Shown piece after piece: positions 25,176 through 35,064 of a DNA stretch of 64,000 nt. The position numbers and the translations under genes were made by a program. The stretch spans positions 1-64,000 of the forward strand of contig JAJRXX010000025.1 in the NCBI GenBank assembly GCA_024276075.1, in the 5' to 3' direction. The notes below the pieces were generated by a model. The model was given only the letters and a program-made list of their open reading frames with translations, ran no database searches and was not told where the DNA came from. How positions within the stretch are numbered: position 1 is the stretch's first letter; each line of letters begins with the position of its first letter. This DNA comes from Planctomycetota bacterium. GTDB lineage: Bacteria > Planctomycetota > Phycisphaerae > Phycisphaerales > Phycisphaeraceae.

Positions 25176-26312
25176 ATGTTAGGCATGGTGTTTGACCCTG
25201 AATATCGTGACGCATTACCTGGAGGTTTGGCAAAAGGCCGTGGTGCTGGGATCAATCCGGGTAATCGGTTCGAGTCTGTTCGGCTGCACGTGCTGGGCGA
25301 ACACCTGGACCAATTGGCTGCGGATGAACCTGATGCGACTCGCCAAGTCCGTACCGAAATCCTACCCGATCACACGCGGAAGCTGATCAACCCGGTGGAC
25401 AGCCCGGACCTTGGATTTAACTGGACGGTCAATCCGTACCGTGGTTGCGAGCACGGGTGTATCTATTGTTACGCCAGGCCGTACCACGAATTGATTGGGT
25501 TCTCCAGCGGCTTGGACTTTGAGACGAAGATCGTTGCTAAGTATGACGCGCCGCGGTTGCTACGAAAGGAACTCGCCTCGCCACGGTGGAAAGCCGAGCC
25601 GATCGTCATGTCCGGCGTCACGGACTGTTACCAGCCGATCGAAGCGAAGCTGAAGATCACGCGCGGTTGCCTGGAGGTGTTTGTCGAGAGCCGTCAGCCC
25701 GTGGGGGTCGTCACCAAAAATCGGTTGGTGCTGCGCGACCTAGATTTGCTGCGTGAGTTGGCTTGGCACGACGCGGTGCGTGTCGCGATCAGCGTGACGA
25801 GTCTGGACAATACGCTGGCTGCAAAGATGGAGCCGCGCGCCAGCAGCCCCGCTGAGCGCCTCGATACCATCACCAAGCTCCGTAACGCCGCCATCCCTGT
25901 CATGGCTATGGTCGCGCCGATCATTCCCGGCCTAAACGACAAAGAAGTCCCACGCATCCTAGCTGCGGTGGCGGAGGCGGGAGCTACGTCCGCAGCCTAT
26001 GTTCTGCTGAGGCTGCCTTATCAGGTCAAGGATTTGTTCCTGGATTGGCTTGGCCGTCAGTTCCCGGATCGGGCTAAACATGTGGAGAATCTGCTACGCA
26101 GCACGCGTGAGGGTGAGCTATATGACTCCGCGTTTGGCACGCGCATGAAGGGCACGGGCCAGATCGCTGGTCAGATCGGCAATATGTTTCGCGTGTTTGC
26201 CCGGCGATACAAGCTGGTGGGGCGAAAATCCGGGATGAAATCGTTGTCGAGCAGTTCGTTCCGCCCGCCGATGATCGGCGTTCACCGGATGCCGTTGTTT
26301 CCTCTAGAATGA
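25176..26312 (+). CDS. Radical SAM protein (PA0069/Rv2578c-like family)
   Basis: 378 residues from ATG 25176; ATG 25185 is equally possible. The iron-sulfur motif is RGCEHGCIYCYAR (C-x3-C-x2-C) near residue 92, preceded by GFNWTVNPY. Further blocks are MSGVTDCYQPIEAKLKITRG, VGVVTKNRLVLRDLDLL, VAISVTSLDNTLAAKMEP and PIIPGLNDKEVPRIL, as in the PA0069 family, distantly related to spore photoproduct lyase. The C-terminus (GTGQIAGQIGNMFRVFARR) is usual. The reaction of this widely conserved family is not known to me. The frame upstream of 25176 runs through an R2 repeat and is not coding. Confidence 0.88.
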   Translation: MLGMVFDPEYRDALPGGLAKGRGAGINPGNRFESVRLHVLGEHLDQLAADEPDATRQVRTEILPDHTRKLINPVDSPDLGFNWTVNPYRGCEHGCIYCYARPYHELIGFSSGLDFETKIVAKYDAPRLLRKELASPRWKAEPIVMSGVTDCYQPIEAKLKITRGCLEVFVESRQPVGVVTKNRLVLRDLDLLRELAWHDAVRVAISVTSLDNTLAAKMEPRASSPAERLDTITKLRNAAIPVMAMVAPIIPGLNDKEVPRILAAVAEAGATSAAYVLLRLPYQVKDLFLDWLGRQFPDRAKHVENLLRSTREGELYDSAFGTRMKGTGQIAGQIGNMFRVFARRYKLVGRKSGMKSLSSSSFRPPMIGVHRMPLFPLE

Positions 26313-26582
26313 ACAGCGTGTCTGTCGCATGAGTGCAAGCGTTTTTAGACACAATCGCGGCGTACGGACGATAATGGATTGGCTTGATAATCGGTGCGTG
26401 GTAGCGCTATTGTCTTTCGACGATTGTGCCGATTGTGCGGAATGTCGAGCGCGATATGTAGCCGGGTCAGAAGCGCGGGCATAGAATCCGCGTGTTTGAG
26501 GCGAATGTTACGTATTGTCAGGTAGTTGACCCTATGGTTTTGATAGATCGATTAACTTTAAATACCGCGGGGCGAGTAAAAC

Positions 26583-29105
26583 ATGTTTGAAAGATTTACA
26601 GACCGTGCACGCAAAGTGATGGCCCTGGCCAACCAGGAAGCCCAGAGATTCAACCACGAGTACATCGGTACCGAACACATCCTGCTGGGCTTGGTCAAAG
26701 AGGGCTCGGGTGTAGGCGCCAACGTGCTCAAGAACCTCGACGTCGATCTGCGCAAGGTGCGTCTGGAGGTCGAGAAGCTCGTGAAATCCGGGCCCGACAT
26801 GGTCACGATGGGTAAGCTGCCGCAGACCCCGCGTGCCAAAAAGGTCATCGAGTACGCCATCGAGGAAGCGCGTAGCCTAAACCATAATTACGTCGGCACC
26901 GAGCACCTGTTGCTGGGGCTGCTGCGTGAGCACGAGGGCGTGGCTGCACAGGTGTTGATGAACCTCGGGCTCAAGCTCGACGAGGTGCGTGAGGAAGTGC
27001 TGAACCTACTGGGCGCGGGCGTCGATCCCGAGGAGGCCGCTACGAAGGGGGGCGGCATCAGCGGTGAGTCGCCAGCCAAGTCGGGCAAGAGCAAGACCCC
27101 GGCACTCGACAGCTTCGGACGCGACCTGACGGAGTTGGCAGCTGACAACCAACTCGACCCTGTAATCGGGCGTGCCAACGAAATCGAGCGTCTCATCCAG
27201 ATACTCTGTCGACGGACTAAGAACAACCCCGTCCTGCTGGGCGAAGCGGGTGTCGGCAAGACCGCGATCGTCGAGGGGCTGGCTCAGGGGATCGTGAACC
27301 GAGAGGTGCCCGACCTCCTAGCTGATCGGCGTATCGTCGTGCTGGACCTGGCGATGATGGTGGCGGGCACGAAGTACCGCGGCCAGTTCGAGGAGCGGAT
27401 CAAGGCTGTGATGAACGAGGTGCGTCGCGCCAAGAACGTGCTGCTGTTTATCGACGAGCTGCACACGCTGGTCGGTGCTGGCGGCGCAGAAGGCGCGATC
27501 GATGCGTCTAACGTGCTCAAGCCCGCGCTATCACGTGGTGAAATACAGTGTATCGGTGCCACGACGCTCGACGAATACCGCAAGTACATCGAAAAGGACG
27601 GCGCCCTGGAGCGTCGGTTTCAGACGATCCTGGTTGAGCCGCCTAATAAGGAAGAGACCGTCAAAATTCTTGAGGGGTTACGCGATCGGTACGAAGCGCA
27701 CCACCGTGTGCAGATCACCGACGGCGCGATCCGCGCTGCTGTGGAGTTGAGCACCCGTTACATCACCGTGCGTGTGCAGCCCGACAAGTCCATTGACGTG
27801 ATCGACGAGGCGGGTGCCCGCATACGCCTAAAGAGCATGAGTAAGCCACCGGACCTCGCTGAGATTGAGGAACAAATCGAGCGTCTGTCAATCGAGAAAG
27901 ACGAATCGGTTAAGGCCGCCGACTACGAGCGGGCTGCTGAGTTGCGTGATCAGGCGGAGAACCTGCGCAGCAAGAAAGAAGAGATTCAGCAGACTTGGCG
28001 AGCCAAGACGCAGGAAGTCGACGGCGTCGTGGACGAAGAGGTCGTCGCCGAGGTGGTCAGCAAGATGACCGGCGTGCCGGTGACGCGACTCGAAAAAGCC
28101 GAGTCGGAGAGGTTACTCAAGCTCGAAGACGAGTTGCACAAGACGGTGGTCAGCCAGGACGAAGCGATCAAGGCGGTCGCCAAGGCCATCCGTCGGGCAC
28201 GCTCGGGTCTCAAAGACCCGAAACGACCGATGGGGTCGTTCATTTTCGTCGGACCGTCGGGTGTGGGCAAGACGCTGCTGTCGAAGTCGTTGGCGGAGTT
28301 CATGTTCGGCAACGAGGAATCGCTGATCCATATCGACATGAGCGAGTACATGGAGAAGCACAACATCAGCCGGCTCATCGGCGCGCCTCCCGGGTACGTC
28401 GGCTATGAGGAGGGCGGTCAGCTCACCGAGCGTATCCGCCGTCGGCCATACGCGGTTGTCCTGCTCGACGAGATCGAGAAGGCGCACCCGGATGTGTTTA
28501 ATATGATGCTCCAGATCATGGAGGAAGGGCACCTGACCGATTCGTTCGGTCGGCGCGTCGACTTCCGCAATGTGATTCTGATCATGACCAGCAACATCGG
28601 TGCTGACATGATCAAGAACAAGGGTGGCTTCGGCTTCTCCAAGCACAGCGAAGAAGCTGATTACGAGAAGATCAAGAAGACGCTCAACAGCGAGATCGAG
28701 CGGTACTTCCGCCCGGAGTTTATCAATCGGCTAGACGACATTATTGTTTTCCGGCCGTTGACACGTGAGAACCTGGTCAACATCGTCGAGTATGAACTGA
28801 AGAAGGTCCGCAACCGGCTCAAGGAGATCGGCTACGACCTTGTGCTCGACGAGAAGGCTAAGGACTTCCTGATCAAGAAGGGTTACAACCCCGATTACGG
28901 TGCCCGGCCGCTACGCAGAGCGATCGAGCAATACGTCGAGGACCAGCTCAGCGAGGCGCTGCTCCGCGGCGACTTTAAAACCGGCCAAACGGTTACTATT
29001 TCGCATGAGGATGAAAAGGAATACCTGTCCTTCGAGGCCACTGACCCCGCGCCGACGCCCGACGCCGAGCCGGACCTAGCCCAGTCGGGTGTCGAGAGCA
29101 CGTAA
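26583..29105 (+). CDS. clpC: ATP-dependent Clp protease ATP-binding subunit ClpC
   Basis: 840 residues, normal for ClpC. Two N-terminal Clp repeats ([18 protein letters not shown] and [18 protein letters not shown]), a D1 AAA domain with Walker [10 protein letters not shown] (K226), a middle coiled coil carrying a UVR-like [18 protein letters not shown] stretch near residue 445, and a D2 AAA domain with GPSGVGKTL (K563) and the [10 protein letters not shown] Walker B. It unfolds substrates and feeds them to ClpP. The gene stands alone with a 270-base leader region (no CIRCE-type operator seen) and a terminator after it. Confidence 0.97.
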   Translation: MFERFTDRARKVMALANQEAQRFNHEYIGTEHILLGLVKEGSGVGANVLKNLDVDLRKVRLEVEKLVKSGPDMVTMGKLPQTPRAKKVIEYAIEEARSLNHNYVGTEHLLLGLLREHEGVAAQVLMNLGLKLDEVREEVLNLLGAGVDPEEAATKGGGISGESPAKSGKSKTPALDSFGRDLTELAADNQLDPVIGRANEIERLIQILCRRTKNNPVLLGEAGVGKTAIVEGLAQGIVNREVPDLLADRRIVVLDLAMMVAGTKYRGQFEERIKAVMNEVRRAKNVLLFIDELHTLVGAGGAEGAIDASNVLKPALSRGEIQCIGATTLDEYRKYIEKDGALERRFQTILVEPPNKEETVKILEGLRDRYEAHHRVQITDGAIRAAVELSTRYITVRVQPDKSIDVIDEAGARIRLKSMSKPPDLAEIEEQIERLSIEKDESVKAADYERAAELRDQAENLRSKKEEIQQTWRAKTQEVDGVVDEEVVAEVVSKMTGVPVTRLEKAESERLLKLEDELHKTVVSQDEAIKAVAKAIRRARSGLKDPKRPMGSFIFVGPSGVGKTLLSKSLAEFMFGNEESLIHIDMSEYMEKHNISRLIGAPPGYVGYEEGGQLTERIRRRPYAVVLLDEIEKAHPDVFNMMLQIMEEGHLTDSFGRRVDFRNVILIMTSNIGADMIKNKGGFGFSKHSEEADYEKIKKTLNSEIERYFRPEFINRLDDIIVFRPLTRENLVNIVEYELKKVRNRLKEIGYDLVLDEKAKDFLIKKGYNPDYGARPLRRAIEQYVEDQLSEALLRGDFKTGQTVTISHEDEKEYLSFEATDPAPTPDAEPDLAQSGVEST

Positions 29106-29137
29106 TCGGTTTGTCAGGTTTATAATACTAGATCAAC

Positions 29138-29174
29138 AGGCGCCTCGTCTTACTTCAAGGCGGGGTGTTTTTTT
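29138..29174 (+). terminator. Intrinsic terminator of clpC
   Basis: CGCCT...AGGCG stem (imperfectly extendable) with a 12-base loop, followed by GGGTGTTTTTTTAT. It sits between the convergent clpC and asd genes. Confidence 0.7.
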
Positions 29175-29186
29175 ATGCGGCAAGCG

Positions 29187-30236
29187 TCACCGCAGTAGCA
29201 GTTCCGCGATCTGCACCGCGTTCAGGGCGGCGCCTTTACGCAGTTGATCGCCGCAGACGAATAGGTTCAGTGCCCCGCCTGTAAAGCTGTCGTTTCGGCT
29301 GGTGTCGCGACGCACACGGCCCACGTACACGTCGTCCTTGCCTGCGGCGTCCAACGGCGTCGGAAAGCGGTTCGCTTGAGCGTCGTCGATGATTGACACG
29401 CCCGGCGCATTTCGCAGGATTTCAATTGCCTGATCGGGCTCAAGCGGCTTTTCGAGTGTGAGGTTGATGCTCTCGGCGTGGGCGCGCATGACCGGCACGC
29501 GCACGCACGTCGCGCTGATGCCTACCTTTTCCGTGCTGCTCCCCCAAATCTTGTGCGTTTCCTGGACCATCTTGATCTCTTCGAGGTTGTAGCCGTCCTG
29601 GCCCACCGCAGAGTTGTGGCTAAACAAGTTGAACGCGTACTGCTGCGGGAAGACGTTGCATGTGGGCGGTTTGCCGTCGAGTACCTCGCGGGTTTGTTGC
29701 TGTAGTTCCGCCATGGCGGCAGCGCCACCTCCGCTGGCGGCTTGGTATGTGCTGACCACGATCCGCTGAACGTTTGCGGCGCGGTGCAGCGGCGTGACCG
29801 GTACGAGCATGATGATCGTCGAGCAGTTGGGGTTAGCGATGATGCCACCCTTGCCCAACTCAATGCCTTGTACGGCTTCGGGGTTCACCTCGGGCACGAC
29901 CAAGGGCACGCCTTCGGCCATGCGGAACGCGGAGCTGTTGTCGACGACCGTGGCTCCCGCTTCGCTGGCGATCGGGGCAAACTGCTTGCTGATCGAGCCC
30001 CCGGCGCTAAACAGGGCTAGGTCGATACCCTCGAAGCTGTCCTGGGTGAGTTGTTCGATCTTGTGCGTCTGCCCGCGGAACGTGACCTGAGCCCCCACGC
30101 TGCGTGCGCTGGCGAGCAGCTTGAGCTTGTCAATCGGGAAGTTACGCTGCGCCAGGACGGCTAAAAACTCCTGGCCCACCGCGCCAGTGGCGCCGACGAT
30201 CGCGACGTTCGGGGCATTGATTTGAGACTGGCTCAC
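29187..30236 (-). CDS. asd: Aspartate-semialdehyde dehydrogenase
   Basis: 349 residues from GTG 30236; AGGA lies 8 bases upstream, supporting the GTG. The N-terminal Rossmann motif is VAIVGATGAVGQEFL; the active-site Cys is C138 in IIANPNCSTI; later blocks are VSTYQAASGGGAAAM and VRVPVMRAHAESINL with the catalytic His. It reduces aspartyl phosphate to aspartate semialdehyde, the branch point for lysine/diaminopimelate, threonine and methionine. Cytoplasmic. Divergent from the large PQQ-domain gene. Confidence 0.97.
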   Translation of the reverse strand: MSQSQINAPNVAIVGATGAVGQEFLAVLAQRNFPIDKLKLLASARSVGAQVTFRGQTHKIEQLTQDSFEGIDLALFSAGGSISKQFAPIASEAGATVVDNSSAFRMAEGVPLVVPEVNPEAVQGIELGKGGIIANPNCSTIIMLVPVTPLHRAANVQRIVVSTYQAASGGGAAAMAELQQQTREVLDGKPPTCNVFPQQYAFNLFSHNSAVGQDGYNLEEIKMVQETHKIWGSSTEKVGISATCVRVPVMRAHAESINLTLEKPLEPDQAIEILRNAPGVSIIDDAQANRFPTPLDAAGKDDVYVGRVRRDTSRNDSFTGGALNLFVCGDQLRKGAALNAVQIAELLLR

Positions 30237-30380
30237 GGGTTGATCCTGCTAATGAAGGGTCTGAATTAATTGTCAAAACGTAGCATTATACCGGTCTGGG
30301 ACGTCTTTGTGGCTGACCGATCCGGCGCGGTGGGGTATATCCTATGCAGCGGGTGAGGGGCCGGGCTAGAATCGCAGTGG

Positions 30381-33300
30381 ATGAAACGATTGCTACACGG
30401 GTATTACGGGTCGGTCATTGTGCTGGTTTGGGCCACCGTGGGTGTTGCTGGGGTTCAGTGGCCAGCGATCTCTGTCTATGTCGAGGACTCTCCCGCGGCG
30501 AAAGAGTTGATCGGTCAGGCCCGCCGGCTGCGTGAGCAGCAACGCCTAGCTGAATCGGCGGCACTATATCAACAGGTTATTGATCAATACCCACATAAGC
30601 TGATGAAGACCGGTCAAGCGAAGTACACCGACGCGGCGCGGTGGGTGCGAGACCTATTGCAGTCCGATGACGAGTTGCTGGTTGCCTATCGGCGACATGG
30701 TCAACCATTGGCCCAGCGTGCGTTGGATCAGGCTCCGTCCACAGGGTCGCAGATCAAGGCTCTAGAGCGGGTCATGGCACGCTACGGTTTGTGTCGAGCT
30801 GGGCTAGACGCGGGGCTGCGCCTAGCGGGTGTGTATATGGAAGCTGCCCAATTTTCGAACGCGACGGCTGTTCTGGATGAACTGGGGCGTCACCCTGACC
30901 TCGCAGATCAAGCGGCAAGCTGGCACCGGTTACAGGCTGGGGCGGGGTTGTTTGTCGGCGATCGACGTCGTTACCAATTACACCTCAAAGCCCTGCGTGA
31001 TTTGGGAGATGGTCGCGCGGTTCAAGAAATGGACGCGTGGTCTAGCAGCTTGCGTCGGCCTGAGACGTCGGTGGCGTTCGATAGCAAGGGCGTTGTGCCC
31101 AAAGTAAGGGTGCCCGACCCGCTGGGTGCGTCGCTGTGGAGCAAGACGATCAGCACGACGGGTGATGCGGATCAGGCGAAGGTCGTGATCCGAGGGCCTG
31201 TGCAGATCAGGGGGCGTGTGCGTATCCAACGGCGTATGGGCAGTGTGTATGATCGATTTCCCGTTGTGCCGGTGGCGTGGAGGGATTGGTTATACGTCGT
31301 CGCTGACGCAAGCTCGGTCGTGGCGATGGACCGAATCTCGGGGCGAGAGCACTGGTCATTTGATCTCAAAGAAGAGGTCTCTTCGGCTGATCCAACGGGC
31401 CTATTGGTCGCGGCGTCGGCCATGGCTGAGCAGCGTGCGGTCCTCTTGCACGGCGACACGTTGCTGGCTGTGCTGGGTGTTCCATCGCCTGTGCGCCCAG
31501 GGTTGCGTCGTGATGGGGGTATGACGTCACTGGTGTGCCTGGGTCGGGAAGATGGTCGGTTGCTGTGGCGGGTTGACACGGGTGACCTGGATGTGTCGCT
31601 GTCGACGGCTGATTTTTACGGCACCCCGCTTGCTGGCCCCGATGTGATCTACGTGCTGGCGAGGCGTAGCGATCGATCGGGATTCCAGGATACGTATCTA
31701 TTAGCGATTGATCCTGCTGATGGTGGGCTGATTTGGCGAAGGCACTTATTCAGCGTGTCGGCGGGGCGCAGCATCGCGCAGCAGTACGTTCGAATGACCA
31801 TCGACGGCAGCCGTTTGTACATCGCGGATAATCTGGGTGACGTGGCGTGTCTTGATAGCCGAAGCGGCATGGCCCTTTGGCTGACCATTGTTGGCGACTT
31901 GCCCAAGCCGAAGGGCGATGAGCGTCAAACGCGCCCCACACCACGCAAGAACCGGAACTGGCAGGCTACGGTACCGCTACCCGTGGCGGGTGGTTTGATT
32001 GTGGCGCTTCGGGATAACGAGCCAGGGGCGGTACTTCTGGATACCGATTCCGGAAATCTGATTCGGCGTCTGACCGGACCGATCTGGCAAGAGGCGTCGT
32101 ATATGACCAAAACGCCGAGTGGCGTATTGATCGTCGGGCAGAAGGCGGCACTGGTGAGGGGCGGTAGCTTGGAGCCGCGGTGGATTGCGAACCTCGGTGT
32201 ATCACAGGCCACTGCGCCCCAAGGCTTCGCGGCGGTGACTGGAGATCGCGTATTGGTGCCGACGGACGGGCACCTGGTGGTCTTCGACTTGGCTGACGGA
32301 CGGGTACTGAGCGAGCAGGCGATCGAGGAGCCTGGCAATGTCTTGGCGTTGGAGGATCAGGTTGTGATAGCGGGAGCCTCATTTATGAAGGGCTACCTTT
32401 CCTGGTCTCGCGCGTATGAGCACCTCAAGCGACAGATTGCAGAGCGTCCCGATGACCCGGAACTCGCGTTGGCGTTAGCGCATCTCGCTGTGGCGGTGCG
32501 TGAGGACTTGGCGGTACTCGAGGGCGTCGATCAGGCTATATCGATCGTGTCTGTACAGGGCGGCGTGCCGGGCACCGATTTGGCGGGAACGAACACCGCG
32601 ACAAGTGCCAAACTTCAGATCGTGTTTAACCAACTGCTGGAGCTGGTCGGCACTGATCGTGTGATCGGTGAGGCGCTTCGGCAACAGTTGTTCGATCGTT
32701 TGGCCACCGTGACGTCAAGCCCGGCTGACGAGGCGGCGTATCATTTTGCGTTTGGCCAATTCCTTGTGGGCAAAGGCGAAGTACGCAAAGCGATCGATCA
32801 TTATCAATCGGTGCTGATGGACGCGACGCTGTCGTCACAGATGTATCACCACAATCAGGGGAGGCGTCAGGCGAGGGTCGAAGCGAAAAGGCGTATTTCG
32901 GAGTTGACCCAGGAATACGGACCAACGGTTTATGAGCGTTACGAAGTGGAAGCGGCTCAACGGCTCGCTGAGTTGACTTCTGTTAACACGGTCGATGCCA
33001 CGGCACTGAGCGATTTGGCTAGGTGGTATCCCTTTTCCACTGCCGCCCCGGCGGCGATGGTCGCGGCAGCCGAATCACACGCTGATCGCGGTAATCGGCC
33101 CGCTGCGATCAGCCATCTGCGTTGGGCGTATCGACACACAGAGCATCGCCCCGTTCTCGAACGGATTGTCGGCTTGATGGCGAAGCTCTATCAGGAATCG
33201 GATCAGCCTCGCCGGGCAGCGAGGTGGCTGCGGCGGGTGCGTCAGGATCACCCGGGTCTGAATCCTGTGCGCGGGGAGCGACGGGTGTCGATCGATCAAT

Positions 33301-34667
33301 GGCTCGCTGAGTTGGCGGATCGTTCCAGCGCCCAGCAGCACCTACCCGATCTGAGCCTCCCGCTGGGTCGGCCGATCGTGCTGGCGGGGCGGTTGTTGGT
33401 CCCGACGAGGCAGCCGAGAGCCGCGTGGCCTAGGGACATGCTCGTCACGCACAGCGGTAGCGTCATCGAGCTACGCGCGGGGCAGGCACTTGAGTCTCGA
33501 TGGAAAACGCAGGTCCCCAATGATGACGTGCAACTGCTGGCTCTGTCTCAAGAACAGGTTTTGCTGTGGTCCCAGTCATCGGGTGTCTTGATGGCGTTGA
33601 GCACGGATACGGGACAGCCGATATGGCCTGCGGTACGTGCCCGAGAGGTTCTGGTCGCAATCGATGGCCGAGATGCGCCTCGAAGTCGTGAGGCTGCGGT
33701 GGAAAAAAGAATACGGATCAACGTACCGGGTGCGGTGATTATCCGCGGTCAGCGTCGAGGCGGCGGCCCTGTAAAGCCAACGGTCGCCCTGAATGAAATG
33801 GTCGTTTGCGTGGGTGATTCTTTGGGTCGTGTGGTCGGCATTGACCGTCACTCGGGGGCTGTGCTGTGGCGATTGGCGGCTTCGATTACACCCCTTGATT
33901 TGCTTGAAATAGATCAGGACGTGGTCGCGTTAGCCGGTCAGAGCACTGTTAACACCGATCAAGGCGGTGTGCTCGTTCTGGATGCGATGACAGGTGAGGC
34001 TGTCTTCCCCGAGCTGCTCGACAAGGACCGGCCAAGCTGGATAGCGCTGAGCGGCGAGGGGTTGCTTGTGTACATGACAGCCAGGCGGATCGCCGCTCAT
34101 GATTTGCGCAGCGGTGAGGCTGAATGGGAACTCTCGTTGGCGCCGCTGCAACTCGACGCGCGGGGATGGCTTGAGGTAGGGGCGTTGCTCGTAAAGACGC
34201 GGCAGTTCAGCGGCACGCTCACAACGATCAACCCGACAAGCGGCCAGGTCGTGAACCGATTGGTAGGCCTATTCTCTAATGGAATTTCTCAAAGGCTCGA
34301 TGTCCAGGGTGCCCAAGACCGTTGGCACGTGTTGACGTCTACCCAGATGGCGGTACTGGATTCGGGGGGGCGTTTGAAGTGGCGTGACGCTATGGATCAA
34401 GCATCGGGCCTGCCCAGGCTGGTGCAATTGGTAGGGGATCGCTACGTGGCAGCGGTCACGCGAACCGAGTCGGATGGCAATGGAGCGTCATATGCTTTGT
34501 ATTTGATCGATCGCCAAACGGGTGTGATCCGTCAGCAGCACACGCTAGGGCCTATACCAGGAGGGATTGACCCGGGAAACGCGGTGCTCCTACATGAACG
34601 GATTGTGCTGTCGACTCAATCAAAGACGATTGTCATTCCGGGCAACGGGGCCGACCCTAGCAGGTGA
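30381..34667 (+). CDS. Large secreted PQQ-propeller / TPR protein
   Basis: 1428 residues. The N-terminal hydrophobic stretch (LLHGYYGSVIVLVWATVGVA) fits a signal peptide or anchor, so export is likely. Residues 35-150 look like TPR helices (QARRLREQQRLAESAALYQQ). A first PQQ/BamB-type propeller follows, with blades VVAMDRISGREHW (about 313), LLAIDPADGGLIW (440), VACLDSRSGMALW (488) and AVLLDTDSG (550). Residues 670-1000 are helical and TPR-like. A second propeller has LMALSTDTGQPIW (about 1070), VVGIDRHSGAVLW (1151), VLVLDAMTGEAVF (1196) and IAAHDLRSGEAEW (1236). No dehydrogenase catalytic signature is seen; a scaffold or assembly role, as for BamB, is one possibility. Confidence 0.88.
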   Translation: MKRLLHGYYGSVIVLVWATVGVAGVQWPAISVYVEDSPAAKELIGQARRLREQQRLAESAALYQQVIDQYPHKLMKTGQAKYTDAARWVRDLLQSDDELLVAYRRHGQPLAQRALDQAPSTGSQIKALERVMARYGLCRAGLDAGLRLAGVYMEAAQFSNATAVLDELGRHPDLADQAASWHRLQAGAGLFVGDRRRYQLHLKALRDLGDGRAVQEMDAWSSSLRRPETSVAFDSKGVVPKVRVPDPLGASLWSKTISTTGDADQAKVVIRGPVQIRGRVRIQRRMGSVYDRFPVVPVAWRDWLYVVADASSVVAMDRISGREHWSFDLKEEVSSADPTGLLVAASAMAEQRAVLLHGDTLLAVLGVPSPVRPGLRRDGGMTSLVCLGREDGRLLWRVDTGDLDVSLSTADFYGTPLAGPDVIYVLARRSDRSGFQDTYLLAIDPADGGLIWRRHLFSVSAGRSIAQQYVRMTIDGSRLYIADNLGDVACLDSRSGMALWLTIVGDLPKPKGDERQTRPTPRKNRNWQATVPLPVAGGLIVALRDNEPGAVLLDTDSGNLIRRLTGPIWQEASYMTKTPSGVLIVGQKAALVRGGSLEPRWIANLGVSQATAPQGFAAVTGDRVLVPTDGHLVVFDLADGRVLSEQAIEEPGNVLALEDQVVIAGASFMKGYLSWSRAYEHLKRQIAERPDDPELALALAHLAVAVREDLAVLEGVDQAISIVSVQGGVPGTDLAGTNTATSAKLQIVFNQLLELVGTDRVIGEALRQQLFDRLATVTSSPADEAAYHFAFGQFLVGKGEVRKAIDHYQSVLMDATLSSQMYHHNQGRRQARVEAKRRISELTQEYGPTVYERYEVEAAQRLAELTSVNTVDATALSDLARWYPFSTAAPAAMVAAAESHADRGNRPAAISHLRWAYRHTEHRPVLERIVGLMAKLYQESDQPRRAARWLRRVRQDHPGLNPVRGERRVSIDQWLAELADRSSAQQHLPDLSLPLGRPIVLAGRLLVPTRQPRAAWPRDMLVTHSGSVIELRAGQALESRWKTQVPNDDVQLLALSQEQVLLWSQSSGVLMALSTDTGQPIWPAVRAREVLVAIDGRDAPRSREAAVEKRIRINVPGAVIIRGQRRGGGPVKPTVALNEMVVCVGDSLGRVVGIDRHSGAVLWRLAASITPLDLLEIDQDVVALAGQSTVNTDQGGVLVLDAMTGEAVFPELLDKDRPSWIALSGEGLLVYMTARRIAAHDLRSGEAEWELSLAPLQLDARGWLEVGALLVKTRQFSGTLTTINPTSGQVVNRLVGLFSNGISQRLDVQGAQDRWHVLTSTQMAVLDSGGRLKWRDAMDQASGLPRLVQLVGDRYVAAVTRTESDGNGASYALYLIDRQTGVIRQQHTLGPIPGGIDPGNAVLLHERIVLSTQSKTIVIPGNGADPSR

Positions 34668-34749
34668 TGATTAGCCCATGTGGGCATTCGTGTCATCCGT
34701 CTCGACCAAGTATCAAGAGCCCGGCTAGCATTGGTTGCTCAGAGACGAT

Positions 34750-34860
34750 ATATAATACGCATCTGCGTATGTTTTGACCGCGTCGTATATCCATAAGTAT
34801 TTGTGATCTCTGATCCCACGTACAAAGACAGTAGGACAATATCTATGGTAATTGGTATCA
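34750..34860 (+). repeat. E6 intergenic element, copy 1
   Basis: ATACGCATCTGCGTATGTTT TGACCGCGTCGTATATCCAT AAG...GATCCCACGTACAAAGACAG TAGGACAA...ATTGGTATCA. Nearly identical to 45820-45930. The ends (ATACGCAT-N2-GCGTAT... and ATTGGTATCA) are shared with the E5 family although the middle differs. It occupies much of the 34668-35064 gap, in which no gene is supported. Confidence 0.8.
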
Positions 34861-34950
34861 GGCAACCCGATACACTCGCTGTTGAGTAGGGGCATAGAGA
34901 TCGAGTATTTAGCGCGTTTTCTGAATGAGTGTACGGTTGACAGGACTTCG

Positions 34951-34980
34951 CTACGAGCCGCGACCGTCAGGGAGCGGACC
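34951..34980 (+). repeat. R3 repeat module
   Basis: CTACGAGCCGCGACCGTCAG GGAGCGGACC, matching 6421-6450. It lies 85 bases upstream of glyA and produces a spurious in-frame EPRPSGSG peptide in a short upstream frame. Confidence 0.75.
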
Positions 34981-35064
34981 TCTTAGAGCCAAAAAACCGC
35001 TTGCTGAGAATCCCGCATGCGAAATCAAAAAACGCTCTAACAGACCCGATCATGGAGAAGACCG

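Noticed and set aside
26313-26582. CIRCE-type operator before clpC
   Set aside because: No TTAGCACTC-N9-GAGTGCTAA-like dyad found in the leader.
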